From: an uncultured Ectothiorhodospiraceae bacterium
Lineage (GTDB): Bacteria > Pseudomonadota > Gammaproteobacteria > Nevskiales > Oceanococcaceae
NCBI GenBank assembly: GCA_937141935.1
Contig: CAKZQS010000028.1
Coordinates: forward strand, 1-42,562
Direction of reading: 5' to 3'
Length of the DNA: 42,562 nucleotides
Shown: one piece after another, positions 40,432-42,562 of the stretch
Numbering within the stretch: position 1 is the stretch's first letter
Layout: each line of letters begins with the position of its first letter
Notes under the pieces: model-generated
Databases searched by the model: none
Told to the model about the DNA's origin: nothing
The model's input: the letters and a program-made list of their open reading frames with translations, nothing else
Translations under genes and position numbers: made by a program

Positions 40432-42562
40432 CTACATGAGCTTCAAAAATTCCGTCAGTGCCGCCTTGTCCTGGGCCGGCAGGTCCACGCCGAACTGGTG
40501 GCCCTTGTTCTCGACCAGATCATCACACTTCATGTACAGCGGCTTGTGCGGGTCGGAGGAGGCGAAGTAGGCCACCGGCGTGCCCTTTTTGACCGGCAGC
40601 TTGATGAAGCCCTGGCCGTCCTCGCGCGGCGCCAGGCCGAAATCGACGGTGGTGGTCATCGTCTTCTGCGGGCGGTGCACGTCGGCGCTGGGGTCGTCGC
40701 TCATCAGCAGCCGTTCCATCGCCAGCTCGTACTGGGCGATGCGGCCGGCCACGGTGTGATCCACGCCGCCGTCGTCCAGGTAGGTCAGCTCGCCCACGCT
40801 GTTGTTATGCAGGAAGGGCGCGTGCGACCACACCGACAGCAGCGAGATGTTGCGGTAGTAGCCCGGTCCACCGGGGCCGATGTCCTGGGTGCCAAACTCG
40901 CGGCCGCCCAGCAGCGGCACCATGCGGTTGAAGCGCCGCGGCACGCTGCCCACGGCCTCGCGCTGCTGGTAGGTCTCGGAGGCGAATTCCTCCCAGATCT
41001 GCCCCTTGTTGTGGTTGTCGTGGCGGGCGCGGCAGGAGTTTGTACCGATCTCGCCGAAGGGGATGGGTTCGTCGTTGCCCAGCCAGTCCTGCCCGAACAT
41101 GCCGTCCTGGGCGAACTGTTTGGGCCGCAGCGCGCCCTGCTCGTCGCGGGCGAGGTATTTGGCCTGGAAGCGTTCGCTGTTGCGCACCTCCGGCGCGAAC
41201 TCGTACTCCCAGAACTCCTCGGCGCCGAAGACGTGGCCCTCGTAGAAGTCGGCCAGCGCGTCCTTGTCGCCGACGATGGCCTCGGGCGGCACGCGGGTGG
41301 AATGGCAGCGGGCGCATTCGCGGGCGAAGACTTCACGGCCGGCCGGCACCTGCTCCAGGTCGATGAATTCGGCGCCGGGGCGGCCGTCGACATCGGTGGC
41401 GTTGAGTAGATAGAAGGGGCCACCCGCCAGCAGGTAAAAGGCCAGGTCGGTCATCTTAGCGTCGGCGTGGTTCCAGGCCTCGCAGTCCTGGTAGCACTGC
41501 TCGATGCGCATCGGCTTTTGCGCCGCGTCCTCGCCAAAGAAGGTGCCGGGCACGGGGAAGTTGGGCACCCAGCATTCCTCGGTGCACATGCCGATGTTGA
41601 TGTACACGCGCAGCAGCGCCAGGCGCTCGCCCACCGAATCCTCGGCCCCCTTGAGCACGTGCAGCGTCGGCGCCGTTTCCAGCTCGCCGGTGATCGGGTG
41701 GCGCATCACGTGCTCGAACACCCGCTTGTTCATGAAGTCCGTGATGTTGTTCTGCGTGCCGGGGTTGTGCATGAAGTCGTTGGGGTTCAACGAGGTATCC
41801 ACGGTGCCCACGCGCACGCCCATCAGCGCCTGTTTCGCGAAATGGTCTTCCGGCACGGCCGACAAAAAGGCCGCCAGCGGCTGGTTCACATATTGGTTGC
41901 CGATGTGGCCGGTCAGGTTCTCCCACTCCGGCTCATTGGGGTCGGCCGGCGGGTTGGTGGGGTCGAAGGCCACATGGCACTGCACGCAGGGGTGGCCGAT
42001 GGCGAAGCGGCGCTGCGCCTGCATCTCGCCTTCGGTGTAGGGCGCGCTGCGCGGGTCGTACACCACTTGCCCGCTGTCGGCGTCGACTTCGGGGTCCTTG
42101 AAGTATTTGCGGTAGCCGAGCACGCCGGTGGACTTGTCGTCCTCGCAGCGATCCAGCCAGTAGGTGCTCTCGTCGCCCTGCTCGCAATCGGGGTCGTTGA
42201 TCAGGCCCCACTTGGTGTAGCGGTAGGGGCGGTGCTTGGTGTGCATCCACTCGGCGTAGTGCATGTTCTCCTTGCCGATGGTGCGCGCCAGGTGGATTTC
42301 GTTGAGGTCCTGGTTGCCGAAGGTGCCCTTGAACCACACGTCCCGGCCGCGGCGTACCGATTCGCGCAGTCGCTGGGCCTTGGCAGGGTCCTCGGCTTCC
42401 ACTTCCTTGAACAGCGCGCCGGCAATCCGGCAGCCCTCGGCGTCATAGCGGGTGGGCTGGGGTTGGTCGCAGGGGGGCGGGGGCGCCTGGGGTATCGGCG
42501 CAATGTCCCAGGTGATGGGGCCGTTACGTTCGTGGGTGTCAGGGCCCGTGCCTTCGTGCCAG
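40432..42562 (-). CDS. Large di-heme c-type cytochrome, MauG/RoxA-like, partial (N-terminus off window)
   Basis: The C-terminal 710 residues of a protein whose frame stays open to the right edge. Two covalent heme sites are seen: CVQCH (41974-41988) and CARCH (41302-41316). Near the end, LLSVWSHAPFLHNNSV matches the W-x2-APFLHNxSV motif of di-heme peroxidase/MauG-type and RoxA-type (rubber oxygenase) cytochromes. It is probably periplasmic or extracellular; the signal peptide would lie outside. It could oxidise a polymer or act as electron carrier. The GTG at 42402 is internal and not a start, because coding sequence (GCRIAGALFKEVEAEDP) runs through it. Confidence 0.8.
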   Translation of the reverse strand, partial: WHEGTGPDTHERNGPITWDIAPIPQAPPPPCDQPQPTRYDAEGCRIAGALFKEVEAEDPAKAQRLRESVRRGRDVWFKGTFGNQDLNEIHLARTIGKENMHYAEWMHTKHRPYRYTKWGLINDPDCEQGDESTYWLDRCEDDKSTGVLGYRKYFKDPEVDADSGQVVYDPRSAPYTEGEMQAQRRFAIGHPCVQCHVAFDPTNPPADPNEPEWENLTGHIGNQYVNQPLAAFLSAVPEDHFAKQALMGVRVGTVDTSLNPNDFMHNPGTQNNITDFMNKRVFEHVMRHPITGELETAPTLHVLKGAEDSVGERLALLRVYINIGMCTEECWVPNFPVPGTFFGEDAAQKPMRIEQCYQDCEAWNHADAKMTDLAFYLLAGGPFYLLNATDVDGRPGAEFIDLEQVPAGREVFARECARCHSTRVPPEAIVGDKDALADFYEGHVFGAEEFWEYEFAPEVRNSERFQAKYLARDEQGALRPKQFAQDGMFGQDWLGNDEPIPFGEIGTNSCRARHDNHNKGQIWEEFASETYQQREAVGSVPRRFNRMVPLLGGREFGTQDIGPGGPGYYRNISLLSVWSHAPFLHNNSVGELTYLDDGGVDHTVAGRIAQYELAMERLLMSDDPSADVHRPQKTMTTTVDFGLAPREDGQGFIKLPVKKGTPVAYFASSDPHKPLYMKCDDLVENKGHQFGVDLPAQDKAALTEFLKLM

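Noticed and set aside
41005-41045. Third heme motif CRARH in the cytochrome
   Set aside because: The second Cys is Arg, so covalent CxxCH attachment is not possible in the normal way; it may just be a conserved structural loop.

Overview
The window is GC-rich (roughly 70% by eye) bacterial chromosome, densely coding with short gaps and many 1-8 nt gene overlaps. A 4.5S SRP RNA gene with the gammaproteobacterial-style hairpin, a CCA-encoding tRNA-Arg(CCU), an AlkB-rubredoxin fusion, a DUF1302 protein with a Pla-1/cef-type lipase, and a bacteriophytochrome/heme oxygenase pair suggest an aerobic, lipid- and hydrocarbon-using gammaproteobacterium, perhaps of the Nevskiales/Solimonadaceae type. 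That placement is inference. No rRNA, prophage, insertion sequence or CRISPR array was seen.

Layout. 1-5822 (minus): two adjacent, paralogous zinc-ribbon/class III cyclase/AAA-ATPase/TPR-like regulators, followed by a translationally coupled HisF-like gene that runs off the left edge. 5935-8169 (plus): a DUF3307 membrane protein, a ketopantoate-reductase-like enzyme and a TauE/SafE permease. 8251-9728: a PaaG-like crotonase (minus) divergent from a small exported cupredoxin-like protein (plus). 9804-13770 (minus): a lipase-like lipoprotein followed 7 nt later by a DUF1302 outer-membrane protein. 13907-16716 (minus): bphO-bphP. 16840-17733 (minus): an alpha/beta hydrolase with Cys in the nucleophile position. 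17818-18226: three tandem covarying hairpin repeats directly downstream of tRNA-Arg(CCU).

18297-20744: an AraC regulator divergent from an AlkB-rubredoxin fusion. 20745-21185: a non-coding, hairpin-rich island between two mirror-image terminators. 21244-24618 (minus): an S/P-linker lipoprotein, an amidase and the 4.5S RNA gene. 24720-31073: a LysR regulator divergent from an operon of acyl-CoA dehydrogenase, SDR, APH-type kinase and histidine-phosphatase-like protein, followed by a second SDR and a PlsC-type acyltransferase. This gene content resembles pathways that phosphorylate and dehydrate 4-hydroxyacyl-CoAs (LvaA/LvaC, ACAD10/11).

31112-40275 (minus): a five-gene, overlapping operon of transglutaminase-DUF2126, circularly permuted ATP-grasp, alpha-E, ATP-grasp/alpha-E fusion and a second transglutaminase. 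This is a predicted peptide-ligation/peptidase system whose product, to my knowledge, is not established. 40432-42562 (minus): the C-terminal bulk of a large di-heme c-type cytochrome whose start lies off the right edge.

The strongest leads are the tRNA-linked covarying repeats, the ATP-grasp/alpha-E/transglutaminase operon with one intact-looking and one degenerate ATP-grasp, the putative 4-hydroxyacyl-CoA operon with a histidine phosphatase lacking its second His, and the paired cyclase/ATPases of which one has lost its Walker motifs.
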